64,000 bases of DNA from Allium sativum (Eukaryota; Streptophyta; Magnoliopsida; Asparagales; Amaryllidaceae): NCBI GenBank assembly GCA_030737875.1, contig CM060926.1, positions 162,947,579 through 163,011,578 on the forward strand, read 5' to 3'. Every line of letters begins with the position of its first letter. Positions within the stretch are counted from its first letter, which is position 1. Of the stretch, positions 36,590 through 48,499 are shown one piece after another. The notes beneath the pieces are model-generated. The model worked only from the letters and a program-made list of their open reading frames with translations. It was not told the DNA's origin and searched no databases. Both the position numbers and the translations under genes were made by a program.

Positions 36590-38278
36590 AAAAGACACAA
36601 CATCGACACTTTGAACCTAATCCTGAAAGCAAGTGGACGTAGATGAATAAAAGTTCCCCTGTATTCCCATTTAAATCTTTTTGCGAATGTCTTAACTATT
36701 CTGATGCATGCTCTTAAGTTGAGTTATTATTAAATTCTATAAAGTGTCGATACACTATATAAGATTCATACAACTAAGTTGAACAAAAATAAATTAACAT
36801 CATTGTATCTACTAGAATTACAGTTTAAATTAGTATAAAATTCAAAACACAACATTAAAATTTCTATATATATATTCTAACTTTATCTTAAACAAATAAA
36901 ATTTGATTTAAATATCTATTATAATTTCCAATATAATATATAAACAGATTAAAACATTCGAATTTAAAAAGCCGAAAATCCGGGACGTTACACCAAACGC
37001 ATGGAGTGAATTGCCTGTGTGGCATGCCTAAGTGGCAATTGATCGAGGCTTCTGTTGAAAAGCAAAGTCTTGTGGTGATGATCAAAGCAAGGCCTGTGTG
37101 GCGTAGCTTTGTGTAACGTTGATTCGCGAGTATCACACCCGGTATGAACCAAAAACGGGAGACGGACCTCAGGGAGGACTTGCGTTTCTTTCTAGTTAGA
37201 AGTGGCGTCAGTGGTTTTACACGCCCTGACGAGTTTGACTTATGTGGTTGTTGCTGTTGCGAGGCGCCTCGGTTATATCGGTTTCGGCCGATGCATTCTG
37301 GTCGGAAGACGGACCAGACTTACACCCCATAGGGTGGGGAAACGTAGTGTTCAGGCATAATAATCCACATCGGTGGACCGACCCTGACGATCTAAAGGCT
37401 TGCCTGCGCGCTTGCCTGTGGCTCGGGCTAGAGAGTCACGAATCGGTTGAGGACTATCTTTTGCCTCGGTTCATAGACGGAAATCCAATTTCCAAATACG
37501 TGACATTTGCGGTTTTAATTGTAGAACCTAGTATGGTGACATAGTGGGATGGGGCGCTCATGCCGCCTATGATTGATACTTATGATTCGAAGTTGTTTTA
37601 TACACTATGCACTTATAATAGTATCAAATAATGTGTTTTAAACGTATCAAGCATGCTTTGGCTGTTATAAGGTAAAAACTCTATCCTCCGGCTTGCGTTG
37701 CATTGTGTGATGGGACCTGGGTCTTATAACAGCTTCATTTTTCTTTATTTAGCATTGCGCTGTTTGTTTTATGCACTGGTATTCTTGGGAGGAAACCCGT
37801 TCCGTGTTACGGCGTGGTCCCTTGATTTACCGAACTTTAAAATAAAGGATTATGACTGTTTTAGTTCTCACACCAGTCCCATGACTGACCTGGAGTTTAT
37901 TGTTTTAACCTAAACTCTGGGTGCCCCTATTTTCCGCACGGGCAGCTAGTAGTTTTGGTTTTGCAGATTTATATTCACAGGATCCTGGTTTACAGCTGGA
38001 ACGATATCCGGAAAGCTTTGTATCCGTATATCTCTTCTAGTTGTGTATTGTATTATTTTCCGCTGCTATTTAATTTAAAACCTCTGATATTTATTTCTGT
38101 ATAATATTCATTTGTACTCTGTATACTCTTGTAATCTGATGCATTGTTGTAATATACATTGAAATGTTCTTTTTATATGCGTTCTATTTTGTCGTGTTCT
38201 CAACGATAGGCCGTTTCTAACGGTCTGGGTCGGTTTAGCGACTGGTTCGGACCGAGCGAAATTCCTTCTCGTCACAGT

Positions 38279-38290
38279 TGGTATCAGAGC
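38279..38290 (+). other. Primer-binding site of G3
   Basis: TGGTATCAGAGC two bases after the LTR end TCACA; initiator Met tRNA type, as in G2. Confidence 0.9.
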
Positions 38291-39284
38291 TTTGGTTTAC
38301 AAAGCAGAGAACAAGACACATTAGAACCATACGAAAGAATTCATCAGATATTGGGTTAGTAATATCCAACGAGATGACTCGTTAGAGATAGGATCAGTAG
38401 TATCCTAGAACGAGTGTGAAGAGTATATTTTTAAAATGAAAACAAATTTTTGTTTTGAAAAGTTAAATCAATTATTCGTATTTGATTATTTATCTATATT
38501 GATTAGGACAGTCCAGTATATAAAGATTTCGCATATACGGCTTGCAAACGTGTATTTGAAGTTTTAATATACTGGATAGATATAGAATCACACTCTAGTC
38601 GCCCGGAGATGATGTTGATAATGACCATGGCATCATCAATATTTATGTTCGTGCTCCGAACGTGTAATATCTATATATTTCCTATTGACTGGTGTGAGAA
38701 CCAAAATTAGATAGGGCCTATTGTTGTGATTTGGCATCAAAAATCTGATTTTTGACTATGTATCAAAATTATGAATTTGAAACTCTAATTCACTAATTGA
38801 TTGATGTTTGTGTTGTTTGTTTATTTGGTTGATAATTTTGAACCATTATGCCTAATTGAATCAAATAATGAATTGTATTGAAATTTGGTCGCATTTGCTT
38901 GCATATACTTGCACTTACATTGAACAGGTCATAGCAAGGAGGCTAGAGCAGAGAATAAAATTTGTTTGCCCGACAAATAGGTACATGTTTACTACATAAT
39001 TTTCTGTTTTGTTTGGGTGATGATGATTTTATGAGCCTATTGGCTAGCCGCTTGGCTTTTTCTTTTTCTTTTTGAGATCTGAAGGACCGGGGAAGCTATT
39101 TGAAATTCCCCGATGCTCCCGGTGCAGGGGAGGTTATGGCGAAATTTTAGGGTGTTAGCCAAATTTTTGAAGAATTTGAAAATTCTCAGAAACTAAAAAG
39201 TTAGAGAATGGAAGCCCGATCGAGCATAGAGTTGATTGATCAAACCACTTTCGACTTTGTTCCTTTTCGGGGACGAAAAGTTTT

Positions 39285-39296
39285 AAGTGGGGGAGA
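39285..39296 (+). other. Polypurine tract of G3
   Basis: AAGTGGGGGAGA just before the LTR start at 39298; the canonical form for this family and typical of Del/Tekay elements. Confidence 0.9.
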
Positions 39297-40199
39297 TTGT
39301 AACAACCCGAAAATCTGGGCCAGTTTAAAATTTTTATTTTGGCAATTTTAGCGAATTCTAATTATTTAAAATAGATTATTTTAAATAAAATCAACGAGAA
39401 ATTTAGTTTGAATATAATTCGAACGTATATATTATACGCGTCGTCGTTAGAATTTAAATATTTATATATATTTATAAATAGAATTGAAAATGGCGCGGTA
39501 GTTCGATAATTCGATTTCAAACTTCAATTGAATGTACCGGGTGCAAAACAATCCGGATTTTAGTGAAACCAAAAATATTATGATCTAATTGACGATATCT
39601 TTCCAACGAAGTTAACAAACTGAGATTTCACTTTATAAATGATAAGATATGTCCAGTTGAAAATTCTGAATAGTCGCTATGGAATTCAGGCCTTTAAAAA
39701 TGGACAATTTTGCAAATGACCTCGGATTTCGACGAAACCACTTTTGTTGGGTCCATGATGTCAAGTTATTGCTAGATTCCAAATTTCATAATTTTTCGAA
39801 TCAATATGTGAGCGTGGCAAAGGAGAACGCGTTTGACCAGTTTCAGTTGATTTTAATCGACTGGAAAATGGCCATTTTTCCAACGGTCTCAGAATTCGAC
39901 GAAACTAGTTTTGTTAGGACCGTATCGTCAATACGAAGCTAGAAAATATTTTTCTGGAATTTTTCTGGTTAGTATGTGACCCCGGTAATTTGAAATGTAC
40001 GTTTAAAATTCAATAAAGTGATTTAAATGTAAATTTTACGGAAACTGATTCAAACAGTCGAATCAACCTATGAAACATATCCCATTGTGTTCGGAATGGG
40101 GGTGATTAGCTAGGGGCGACAGTCGTTGGGCCTCATTTAGTGTTCGAATTAAAAGTCAACTCCGTGGGATAAAATAAATAAAAAAATTAATTAATTAAA

Positions 40200-40512
40200 T
40201 CTCCCTCCTCCCCTTATCTTCTTCAGGTTGGCCCCCCCCCTTCATATCTGATTCAATCGATTTCAACATAAAAAGAAAAAAAAACCCTCGACACCTCGCC
40301 CGTCGCTCCTCCGATCTGCCCACGCCGGAGCACCTTGCCGCCGGCCAACCTCCTCCGCAACCCTCCCCTCCGATGTCCCTCAGCCTCGCGCCCTTCTCTC
40401 ACCCGAACCCAGACCCTGAAGCCCGAACCCCCCCTCCCTCAGCCACTGACGAACGGAGAAGACCCCCGCTACCCTGCTGCCGCCACCAGCACAGTCCCCC
40501 CCCTCTGTATGT
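40200..40512 (+). other. Leader of G3 3' LTR
   Basis: A near-identical copy of 27028-27339 that ends at GTATGT (40507-40512). Confidence 0.5.
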
Positions 40513-40689
40513 CGGTTTTTTTTAATTTATTTGTTTTATTTTTATTTTATATAAGTGGAAAAGTAAAACTGATTTTTTAGAATTTTAAACTGTTTTTTTT
40601 TAAAAGATTTCGAAACTGAATTTTATTTATTATATAAACTGAAATTTAATTATTATATAAACTGAATTTCATTTATGTTGTAAAGTTAT

Positions 40690-41290
40690 AAAAATGTAAT
40701 CTTTTATATGGTAGTAAGTGAAAAATATGATTTTTATATTTTTAAAGTAATAAAAATATAACTTTTATAAGAGTGGCAAAATAAAAATATGATTTTTATA
40801 TTTTTAAAGTATTAAAAATATAGTCTTTACTATATAGAAGATGTAAAAATATGATTTTTGGTTAGGTAGAGAATTAGGAATATAATTTTTACATGATAGG
40901 AATATTAAAAATATCATCTTTATATGTGTAGAAAAATAAAAATAAAATTTTTATAAAGATGAAATCTTTAAATTTGAAAAGGCGAAGTCTATATTTTTAT
41001 AAAGGTGAAATCTTTATTTTAGAAAAGGGAAATCTTTATATGGAAAATAACGTGATAAAAATATAATTTTTATCTATATAACAGCATAGTAAAAATTCGA
41101 TTTTTATATATTGAATAGCATAGTAAGAATTCGATTTTTATATAAAGTATAACGAAGTGAAAATTCTATTTTTACAAATATGAAATAGCGATGAAAATTC
41201 TATTTTCACAATATGAAGTTAGCGATAAAAATATGATTTTTATATAATAGAGAATATAAAAATGTGATTTTTATATTTATAGTGACTACG
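40690..41290 (+). repeat. AAAATATGATTTTTAT array, G3 3' LTR
   Basis: A near-identical copy of 27530-28110. Confidence 0.75.
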
Positions 41291-42231
41291 GGCAATGAAG
41301 ATGACGAAGATGCGATGACGATGAAGATTTCTATCAAAGAAGAGCAAAGATGTTTGGATAGCTATATGTGAGAATTTCTCACCTTTTAATTTCATTTCTA
41401 TTTATATATATATATATATATACTAGGATGCAGACGGTGCTTAGTAGCACCCGACACAATCGTCCACAGACCATGGACTTGTTTGTTTGGTTGCATAGCT
41501 TAGTTATATAATTTGATTTGAATTTGGTTGTTTGGTGATTTTGATTGATGTGTGAATGGCGTGGGCCTTCACTAGACCGGGGATAAGGCTAGGCCTCGTC
41601 CCGTTTCTAGTATCGTGCCGTTATGCCGCCGAAATTTTCTAAAATATGTTAGAAAATAAAAATATCATTTTATTGTGTAAATGAATTGAATAGAAATTCA
41701 TAGGTTGAAATAAAATGTTTCATCGTTAAAAACATAATTTTAACGTAAGGTGAATAAAATAAAATATTCATTTATAAACCCGACGGTTTGTTTATGTACA
41801 CCTATTTGAATGACATTGATTGGGACGATAAATTTTACACATCGCCCAACAGCACAAATAAAATATGTGTTTGATTGTTTGAAACCCCACACGGGTGTTG
41901 GGATGAAATTTGAAGTTCACTCATCCTGATTGATTAAATATGTCGATCGATTGATTGACATGCTGTTATAAGCATTAGATATCTTTATTTGATGCTTATA
42001 CAGTGTAGTGCACTTTGGTTGATGGTTGATCATTTTTCAATGCTATTATATACATGTGTTGTATGAAAATCCATATAATTAATTTTATATGGTGATTGAT
42101 TGGGCCTCATTCCAATTTAGAAATAGAAATATTTGAAATAGAAATATTCGAAATGGAATATTTGAAAATATCAATATGAGAAGCCGTGTTGATTAGATTG
42201 ACGCCATTTTGACGTGAACGATATTTATATC

Positions 42232-42680
42232 GATTTCGAAATGAATTGAATTGAAAACGATTTCGAAATGAATTGAACTGAAAATGATTTCGAAATGAAT
42301 TGAATTGAAAACGATTTCGAAATGAATTGAATTGAAAACGATTTCGAAATGAATTGAATTGAAAACGATTTCGAAATGAATTGAATTTAAAACGATTTCG
42401 AAATGAATTGAATTGAAAACGATTTCGAAATGAATTGAATTGAAAACGATTTCGAAATGAATTGAATTGAAAACGATTTCGAAATGAAATGAATTGAATT
42501 GAAAACGATTTCGAAATGAATTGAATTGAAAACGATTTCGAAATGAATTGAATTGAAAACGATTTCGAAATGAATTGAATTGAAAACGATTTCGAAATGA
42601 ATTGAATTGAAAACGATTTCGAAATGAATTGAATTGAAAATGATTTCGAAATGAATTGAATTGAAAACGAATTCAAATTG
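42232..42680 (+). repeat. 27-bp tandem array, G3 3' LTR
   Basis: About 16 copies against about 12 in the 5' LTR, although the flanks are nearly identical. This copy-number change accounts for most of the 130-bp length difference between the two LTRs. Confidence 0.95.
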
Positions 42681-45600
42681 AATTGAAATTTGAATTGAAT
42701 AGAAATGAATTTTAAAACGAATTTATAAAGAAGAATTCAATTTTGATTTGAATTGAAAAGGAAGTTGAAAATGTTTTTGAAACGAATTCAAAACTATTTA
42801 TATAATTCGTTTTAAATAGAAATCGACGAAATATATATTATATATATAATATAATGGCCTGAATAGAACGCGCCGCGCCGCGGCAGTTCGTGAATTTCGA
42901 CCATTTATTTCAAACGGACATTACGGGAGATACGACCGTCGGATTCTCCTGAAACCGGAACCGTTGGGTTCGTATCGAAAAGGGCTTTCTAACGAATATT
43001 AGAAATTAGAAATCTAACGGTTGGATTTGGAATTATGTCCAAATCAAATTTGAAAAAGGTCGCTGTAAGTGCAGTTCGATGATCGTTGATGGAAATCGAC
43101 TGTACAGGCCTCGGTAAAATTATTAAAAATAGTAATAATTTGTGTAAAATCATAAGAAATGATTTAGAAAGAATTGGGATGAAAAACTCCATATTTGAAA
43201 AGATAAAAATAGATTTTTATCGAAATGAACTGGTTTTGAACTAGAATTATAATTCTATTTATTTTTAAATAAATAAATTGAATTTAAAAAGGGTTTTAAA
43301 AATAACCAGAATATCCAATGATTGCATTGGAGTGGATTTGAATCGAAATTGTCTTCGGAATATTTCGATGTTGGAATTCGTGATTATACAGGGGTTGTTA
43401 TGGAAATTTGAAAGATATATATTTATATCGTTATTTCCAATACGACATTTGTTAGTCGTAGAATTCGATATTGAATATAAGCCGATATATTTTCTATTCA
43501 GAGCCTTGTATTGAATATCGAATGTGATTTGGGTTTGTCGTGAATGGTGTCTTCACTAACACTGCTCTTGAACCCAGTTGAGAAAAGATTAAATCTTTTT
43601 ATTTAGATTTAATGAAGTGTACCAATTAAATAATATTTAATTGGAATTGAATGGATATTGATTTTTGGGTTTATCGTGAACAGTGTTTTAAATAACACTT
43701 GTTCTTTAACCCGATAATTAATGGAATGTGATTTTGGGTTTATCGTGAACCGTGTTTTAAATGACACTGATTCTTTAACCCAGTTCAAGATTAAAACTAA
43801 GTGGAGTTTTAATGAATCTTTAATTAGATTGAAATGATCGAAAATGGAGTATCACCAGTTTTGCTCCAGGCGATAGTTAAATCTTTAATTAGATTTGAAC
43901 GTGAAATGGTAATTGAATTTACCGATAACACTGTGGTGTTAGATATGAAGTATTACCAGTTTTACTTCATGGGATGAATAGGTTGGGATTGGGAAATAAA
44001 ATAAATGATTACTTCGGTGTGGTTCGCTAATCCCGACTAGTTTGAATTGATATTCAAAGGAGATTAAAGAATAAATTTAAAGAATTTATCTTGGATAAAA
44101 TTAATGGGAACTTTTCGCAAAGTATAGGAATATTTGAATAAAAGAATATTCTGAATTGGAATGAGGCGTATGTTGTGTTTGTGTAACACTTTTATAATAT
44201 ATACGCGAGTTATTCAGAAAGACCGGGTTTATCCCATTCTGAATAACTGATTCGACGTGGTGTCGAAGATGAAGACGGTGGTCGAAGACCGGAAGTCTTC
44301 ACGTCGTTTGGGTGATTACTGATGATCTTGATTGGGCTGTACACCCAAGAAGACGGAAACAGTTAGTGATCGTCCAGACGTGCTTGGAGATCGATGGATA
44401 TGCGGGGTACTAGGTGCCTCTGGTTTCGTTCAGACCCAGAACGGACTTGTAAATGGACTGTGTGTCTGACATTGGATTTTAGTCTGTGTGTTTGATTTCT
44501 ATTAAATATATATCTATTTGGCAGCGGAGAATTTATTCTCTTGCTTAACGCCCTTCTCTGAGACGTACGAGCTCAGGGGTTATATATTGATGGATATCAA
44601 ACGCATGGAGTGAATTGCCTGTGTGGCATGCCTAAGTGGCAATTGATCGAGGCTTCTGTTGAAAAGCAAAGTCTTGTGGTGATGATCAAAGCAAGGCCTG
44701 TGTGGCGTAGCTTTGTGTAACGTTGATTCGCGAGTATCACACCCGGTATGAACCAAAAACGGGAGACGGGCCTCAGGGAGGACTTGCGTTTCTTTCTAGT
44801 TAGAAGTGGCGTCAGTGGTTTTACACGCCCTGACGAGTTTGACTTATGTGGTTGTTGCTGTTGCGAGGCGCCTCGGTTATATCGGTTTCGGCCGATGCAT
44901 TCTGGTCGGCAGACGGACCAGACTTACACGTGGGGAAACGTAGTGTTCAGGCATAATAATCCACATCGGTGGACCGGCCCTGACGATCTAAAGGCTTGTC
45001 TGCGCGCTTGCCTGTGGCTCGGGCTGGAGAGTCACGAATCGGTTGAGGACTATCTTTTGCCTCGGTTCATAGACGGAAATCCAATTTCCAAATACGTGAC
45101 ATTTGCGGTTTTAATTGTAGAACCTAGTATGGTGACATAGTGGGATGGGGCGCTCATGCCGCCTATGATTGATACTTATGATTCGAAGTTGTTTTATACA
45201 CTATGCACTTATAATAGTATCAAATAATGTGTTTTAAACGTATCAAGCATGCTTTGGCTGTTATAAGGTAAAAACTCTATCATCCGGCTTGCGTTGCATT
45301 GTGTGATGGGACCTGGGTCTTATAACAGCTTCATTTTTCTTTATTTAGCATTGCGCTGTTTGTTTTATGCACTGGTATTCTTGGGAGGAAACCCGTTCCG
45401 TGTTACGGCGTGGTCCCTTGATTTACCGAACTTTAAAATAAAGGATTATGACTGTTTTAGTTCTCACACCAGTCCCATGACTGACCTGGAGTTTATTGTT
45501 TTAACCTAAACTCTGGGTGCCCCTATTTTCCGCACGGGCAGCTAGTAGTTTTGGTTTTGCAGATTTATATTCACAGGATCCTGGTTTACAGCTGGAACGA

Positions 45601-45875
45601 TATCCGGAAAGCTTTGTATCCGTATATCTCTTCTAGTTGTGTATTGTATTATTTTCCGCTGCTATGTAATTTAAAACCTCTGATATTTATTTCTGTATAA
45701 TATTCATTTGTACTCTGTATACTCTTGTAATCTGATGCATTGTTGTAATAATATACATTGAAATGTTCTTTTTATATGCGTTCTATTTTGTCGTGTTCTC
45801 AACGATAGGGCGTTTCTAACGGTCTGGGTCGGTTTAGCGACTGGTTCGGACCGAGCGAAATTCGTTCTCGTCACA

Positions 45876-46152
45876 CTAGTTTACAGCTTGAATGATATTC
45901 GGGACGCTCTGTATCCGCGTATCTCTTTCAGTTGTGTTTTGTATTATTTTCCGCTGTAGTAATGTATTTAAATCTCTGATATTTTTCAAATGTATAATAT
46001 TCATTCATACTCTGTATATTCTTGTACTCTGATGTAAATTGTTGAAATAAGCAATGAAATGTTCTTCTGTTTGTGTTCTGATTCATCTTGTCCTCAAAGC
46101 GATCTGTTCTTTCTCTTCTCTTCAGAGACCGGGGAAGTTCAGGTTCTTTACA
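45876..46152 (+). mobile_element. G1 5' LTR, segment c (3' end)
   Basis: 277 bp that complete the G1 5' LTR after G3, collinear with the last ~272 bp of the G1 3' LTR plus the target duplication CTAGT. It ends TTTACA before the PBS. Confidence 0.85.
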
Positions 46153-46153
46153 G

Positions 46154-46165
46154 TGGTACCAGAGC
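46154..46165 (+). other. Primer-binding site of G1, one substitution
   Basis: TGGTACCAGAGC; the canonical T at position 6 is C. This fits the greater age of G1. Confidence 0.85.
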
Positions 46166-47202
46166 TTTGGTTTACAAAGCTCGAGAACAAGACGGATTAG
46201 AACCGAACGAAAGAATTCATCAGAGATTGGATTAGTAATATCCAATGAGAATTACTTGTTAGAGATAGGATCAGTAGTATCCTAGAACGAGTGTAAAGAG
46301 TGAAATTTTTAAAAATAAAATTTAAAACGAATCTTGTTTTGAAAATTTAATCAAATTATACGTATTTGAGTATATTATTTTATTTTATCTTGGACAATCG
46401 AGTATATAAAGATTTTGCATATACGCGTCGTGAATGTATATTCGAAGTTTTAATATACTGGATAGATATAGAATCACACTCTAGTAGCCCGAAGATGATT
46501 CTGATGATTGAGTACTCATCATCAGAGTTTATGTTCGACTGTCGAAAGTGGGATATTTATATATTTCCAATAGACTGGTTTGAGAACCAAAACTAGATAG
46601 GGCTTATTGTTGTGACTTGACATCAAAAACATGATTTTTGAGTATATGTAAAAAATATATGAATTTGAAACGTTAACCAACTAATTGATTGCTGGTTGTG
46701 TTGCTTGATTATTAGTTTGACTAATAGAATTGTTGAAACCCATTTGTACATGTACGGTAAATTTGGCCAAATTGAGTCAAATATTGAATTGAATTGAAAA
46801 TTTATTGCATATGCATATATGTACATGTATATACATTGAACAAGTCATAGCAAGGAGGCTAAAAGAAGAGGAATAGAATTGTTTGCCCGACAAATAGGTA
46901 CATGTTTATTGTATTTCTTGGGGTTTTTGATGATTTTATGAGCCGATTGGCTAGTCGCTCGGCTATTTCTTTTTCTTTTTGAGATCAGAAGGCCTGTTTG
47001 GCGATTTCGCGATTTTCCCGGTGCTCCCGTACAAGAGAAGTTATGGCAAAAAATTTTGAAAATTTAGGGTGTTAGCCAAATTTTTGAAAATTTTGAAAAG
47101 TTTTTAGAAACTGAAAAGTTGAAGAACTTAAGGCATAATGAAAGTTGAGTTGATTATAAAACAACTTTCACCTTCGTTCCTTTTCGAGGACGAAAAGATT
47201 TT

Positions 47203-47214
47203 AAGTGGGGGAGA
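47203..47214 (+). other. Polypurine tract of G1
   Basis: AAGTGGGGGAGA, identical to that of G3, one base before the LTR start at 47216. Confidence 0.85.
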
Positions 47215-48119
47215 TTGTATCAAGCCGTAAAATCTGAGCCAATTTCAAAATTTTATTTTGGCGATTTTAATGGATTTTGATTATTTAAAATGAATATTTT
47301 AAATAATAACGATGAAAACTTTATTTAAATCGAAGCTAAAACGAATAAATTTATTTTAATTATATAACGAGCCTAAAATGGCGCGGTAGTTCGAAAATTC
47401 GATTTCTAATTTCAATTGAACATACAGAATTCAATATAAGTTAGAATTGGACGAAACAAGAAATATTTGAATCTGTTTAAACATATCTTTCTAACGAAGC
47501 TAAGAAACCGAGATTTCACTTTATAGAGTGAAAGATATGTCCAGTTTAAAATTCAGAAAAGTCGATGTGGAATTTATATATATTTTAATATATATATAGC
47601 CCTTAAAAATAGCCATTTTGCAAACGACCTCTGTTTTCGACAAAACCACTTTTGTTGGATCTGTGATGTCAAATTATTGCTTGGTTTCAAAATTCATAAT
47701 TTTTGAAATCAGTATTTGAGCGTGGCAAAAGAAAACGTTTTTTTAATAGTTTCAGTCAATTTCGATCAACCAGAAAATGACCATTTTTCAAACGGTCTTA
47801 GAATTTGACAAAATTAGTTTTTTTAGGACCGTATCGTCAATACGAAGCTAGAAATAAATTCTATGGAATTTTTGGAGTCAGTATGTGGCCCCGGTAAATT
47901 AAAATAAACGTTCAAATTCAATATATAATGATTTATATTTTAAATTTGGTAAAAATGGATCGTAAAAGCCGAATTAGGTTACGAAACATATCCCATTGTG
48001 TTCGAAATGATGGTAATTAGCTAGGGGTGATAGTCGTTGGGTTTGAATTGAAGTTTGAATAAAAATTTAACTTTTGGAATTTAAAACTAAATAAAATATA
48101 TAATTATATATATTGAAAG

Positions 48120-48453
48120 TCAACCCCCTATCCCATTTCTCTTTCCCCGATCGTTTTACTTCAGATAAAAACAAAACTATCGTTGTTTCCTCGTCGCTCC
48201 CCGGCAATTCTTCACCGCGCCCCCTTTGCTCCTCCGTCGTTGGCGATCTCCACAAGCCCCTCCCCCTTCTTCGATTCTCCCTCCTCCTCTAATGTGAGCC
48301 GCACCCAAAAAAAAAACCCAAGCTCCAGATCTGAAATCCGCCGCCACCAACGGCCGCCACAGCCCCAACGCCGACTTCAGGACCTCCCCCGACCCGCCTC
48401 GACCCTCCTCAGCCACATGAGCACCCCCCTCTCCCATTGAAGACACTGTAAGT
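48120..48453 (+). other. Leader of G1 3' LTR with strong donor
   Basis: A GC-rich island with CCGCCGCCACC ending at GTAAGT (48448-48453), a consensus plant 5' splice site, followed by T-rich then AU-rich sequence. It is unlike the leaders of G2 and G3. Confidence 0.55.
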
Positions 48454-48499
48454 TTTTTTAATTTAATTTACTTTGAAAAAAAATTTAGTTCTTTTACAT

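Larger units (their letters stand above)
34500..36900 (+). pseudogene. Captured plant gene fragment, antisense to the H unit
   Basis: The plus strand looks like the 5' part of a cellular gene. A CT-rich leader with AACCCTAATTCCC leads to an ATG in good context (ACAATGGCGTCG, 34677). About 180 bp of GC-rich, codon-like sequence follows, then a donor-like GTTAAGT near 34854. Long T-rich stretches and two acceptors follow, CTCGCAG before 35977 and CTTGCAG before 36155, each followed by ATCAAAA. A further short open piece is at 36509-36589. H1 lacks this DNA at the same LTR position, so acquisition is inferred. I do not recognise the protein, and no long spliced frame is evident, so it is treated as a fragment. 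Confidence 0.5.
31294..36992 (-). mobile_element. H-family unit inserted in G3 5' LTR (probable solo LTR)
   Basis: 5,699 bp flanked by the perfect duplication CCAAA (31289-31293 and 36993-36997). On the minus strand it starts TGTAACGTCCCGG and ends GGGTCGTTACA. A reversed AATAAAG signal (31504-31510) lies near the end. The 3' part (34480 down to 31294) matches 61000-64000 of the other H copy, for example a block with ATACCTTGTC and one with TTCCGCTG. No PBS, polypurine tract, gag or pol is seen, so a solo LTR is likely. Its 5' part is largely replaced by gene-like DNA (34500-36900). Confidence 0.75.
26125..38276 (+). repeat. G3 5' LTR, split by an H unit
   Basis: About 6.45 kb once the insertion and one CCAAA are removed. 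It starts TGTAACAACCCG and ends TCACA before the PBS. The leader and tandem array differ from those of G2; most other blocks are shared. Confidence 0.9.
38277..39297 (+). other. G3 internal domain, non-coding
   Basis: 1,021 bp, collinear with the G2 and G1 internal domains, without an open frame of note. The polypurine tract AAGTGGGGGAGA is at 39285-39296. Confidence 0.85.
26125..45875 (+). mobile_element. G3, non-autonomous giant-LTR retrotransposon
   Basis: 5' LTR 26125-38276 (with the H unit 31294-36992 inside), PBS 38279-38290, internal domain to 39297, and 3' LTR 39298-45875. The LTRs are nearly identical over long stretches; for example, an 87-codon frame at 26506-26769 and its copy at 39679-39942 translate identically. 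It is therefore the younger G copy. Flanks are TTAGT at 26120-26124 and CTAGT at 45876-45880, a 5-bp duplication with one mismatch. It encodes no protein. Confidence 0.9.
39298..45875 (+). repeat. G3 3' LTR, complete
   Basis: 6,578 bp, uninterrupted. It contains the leader 40200-40512 with donor-like GTATGT at 40507, AU-rich array 40690-41290, GTGAGAA/TTCTCAC hairpin 41368-41382, 27-bp array 42232-42680, CG-rich block near 42868, hairpin trio 43530-43790, palindrome 44864-44875, and an end block from 45280. Frames such as 44748-45140 are absent or broken in other G LTRs and are not genes. Confidence 0.9.
46153..47215 (+). other. G1 internal domain, non-coding
   Basis: 1,063 bp, collinear with the internal domains of G2 and G3 but more diverged. 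No protein frame is supported. The polypurine tract AAGTGGGGGAGA is at 47203-47214. Confidence 0.8.

Noticed and set aside
31294..36992. Pack-MULE or Helitron as the carrier of the captured gene
   Set aside because: I saw no long terminal inverted repeats with a 9-bp duplication and no CTRR-type end at the segment borders; the outer ends and the 5-bp CCAAA duplication fit an LTR unit. An internal transposon with degraded ends is not fully excluded.
42107..42676. 189-codon minus-strand open frame with repeated SFSIQFISK
   Set aside because: It is produced by the 27-bp tandem array, whose period is a multiple of three; the array length differs between LTRs of one element and there is no non-repeat protein context.
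44748..45140. 130-codon open frame in the G3 3' LTR
   Set aside because: The 5' LTR copy (37144-37544) is shifted by a small indel, and other G LTRs do not keep it; it overlaps the palindromic non-coding region.
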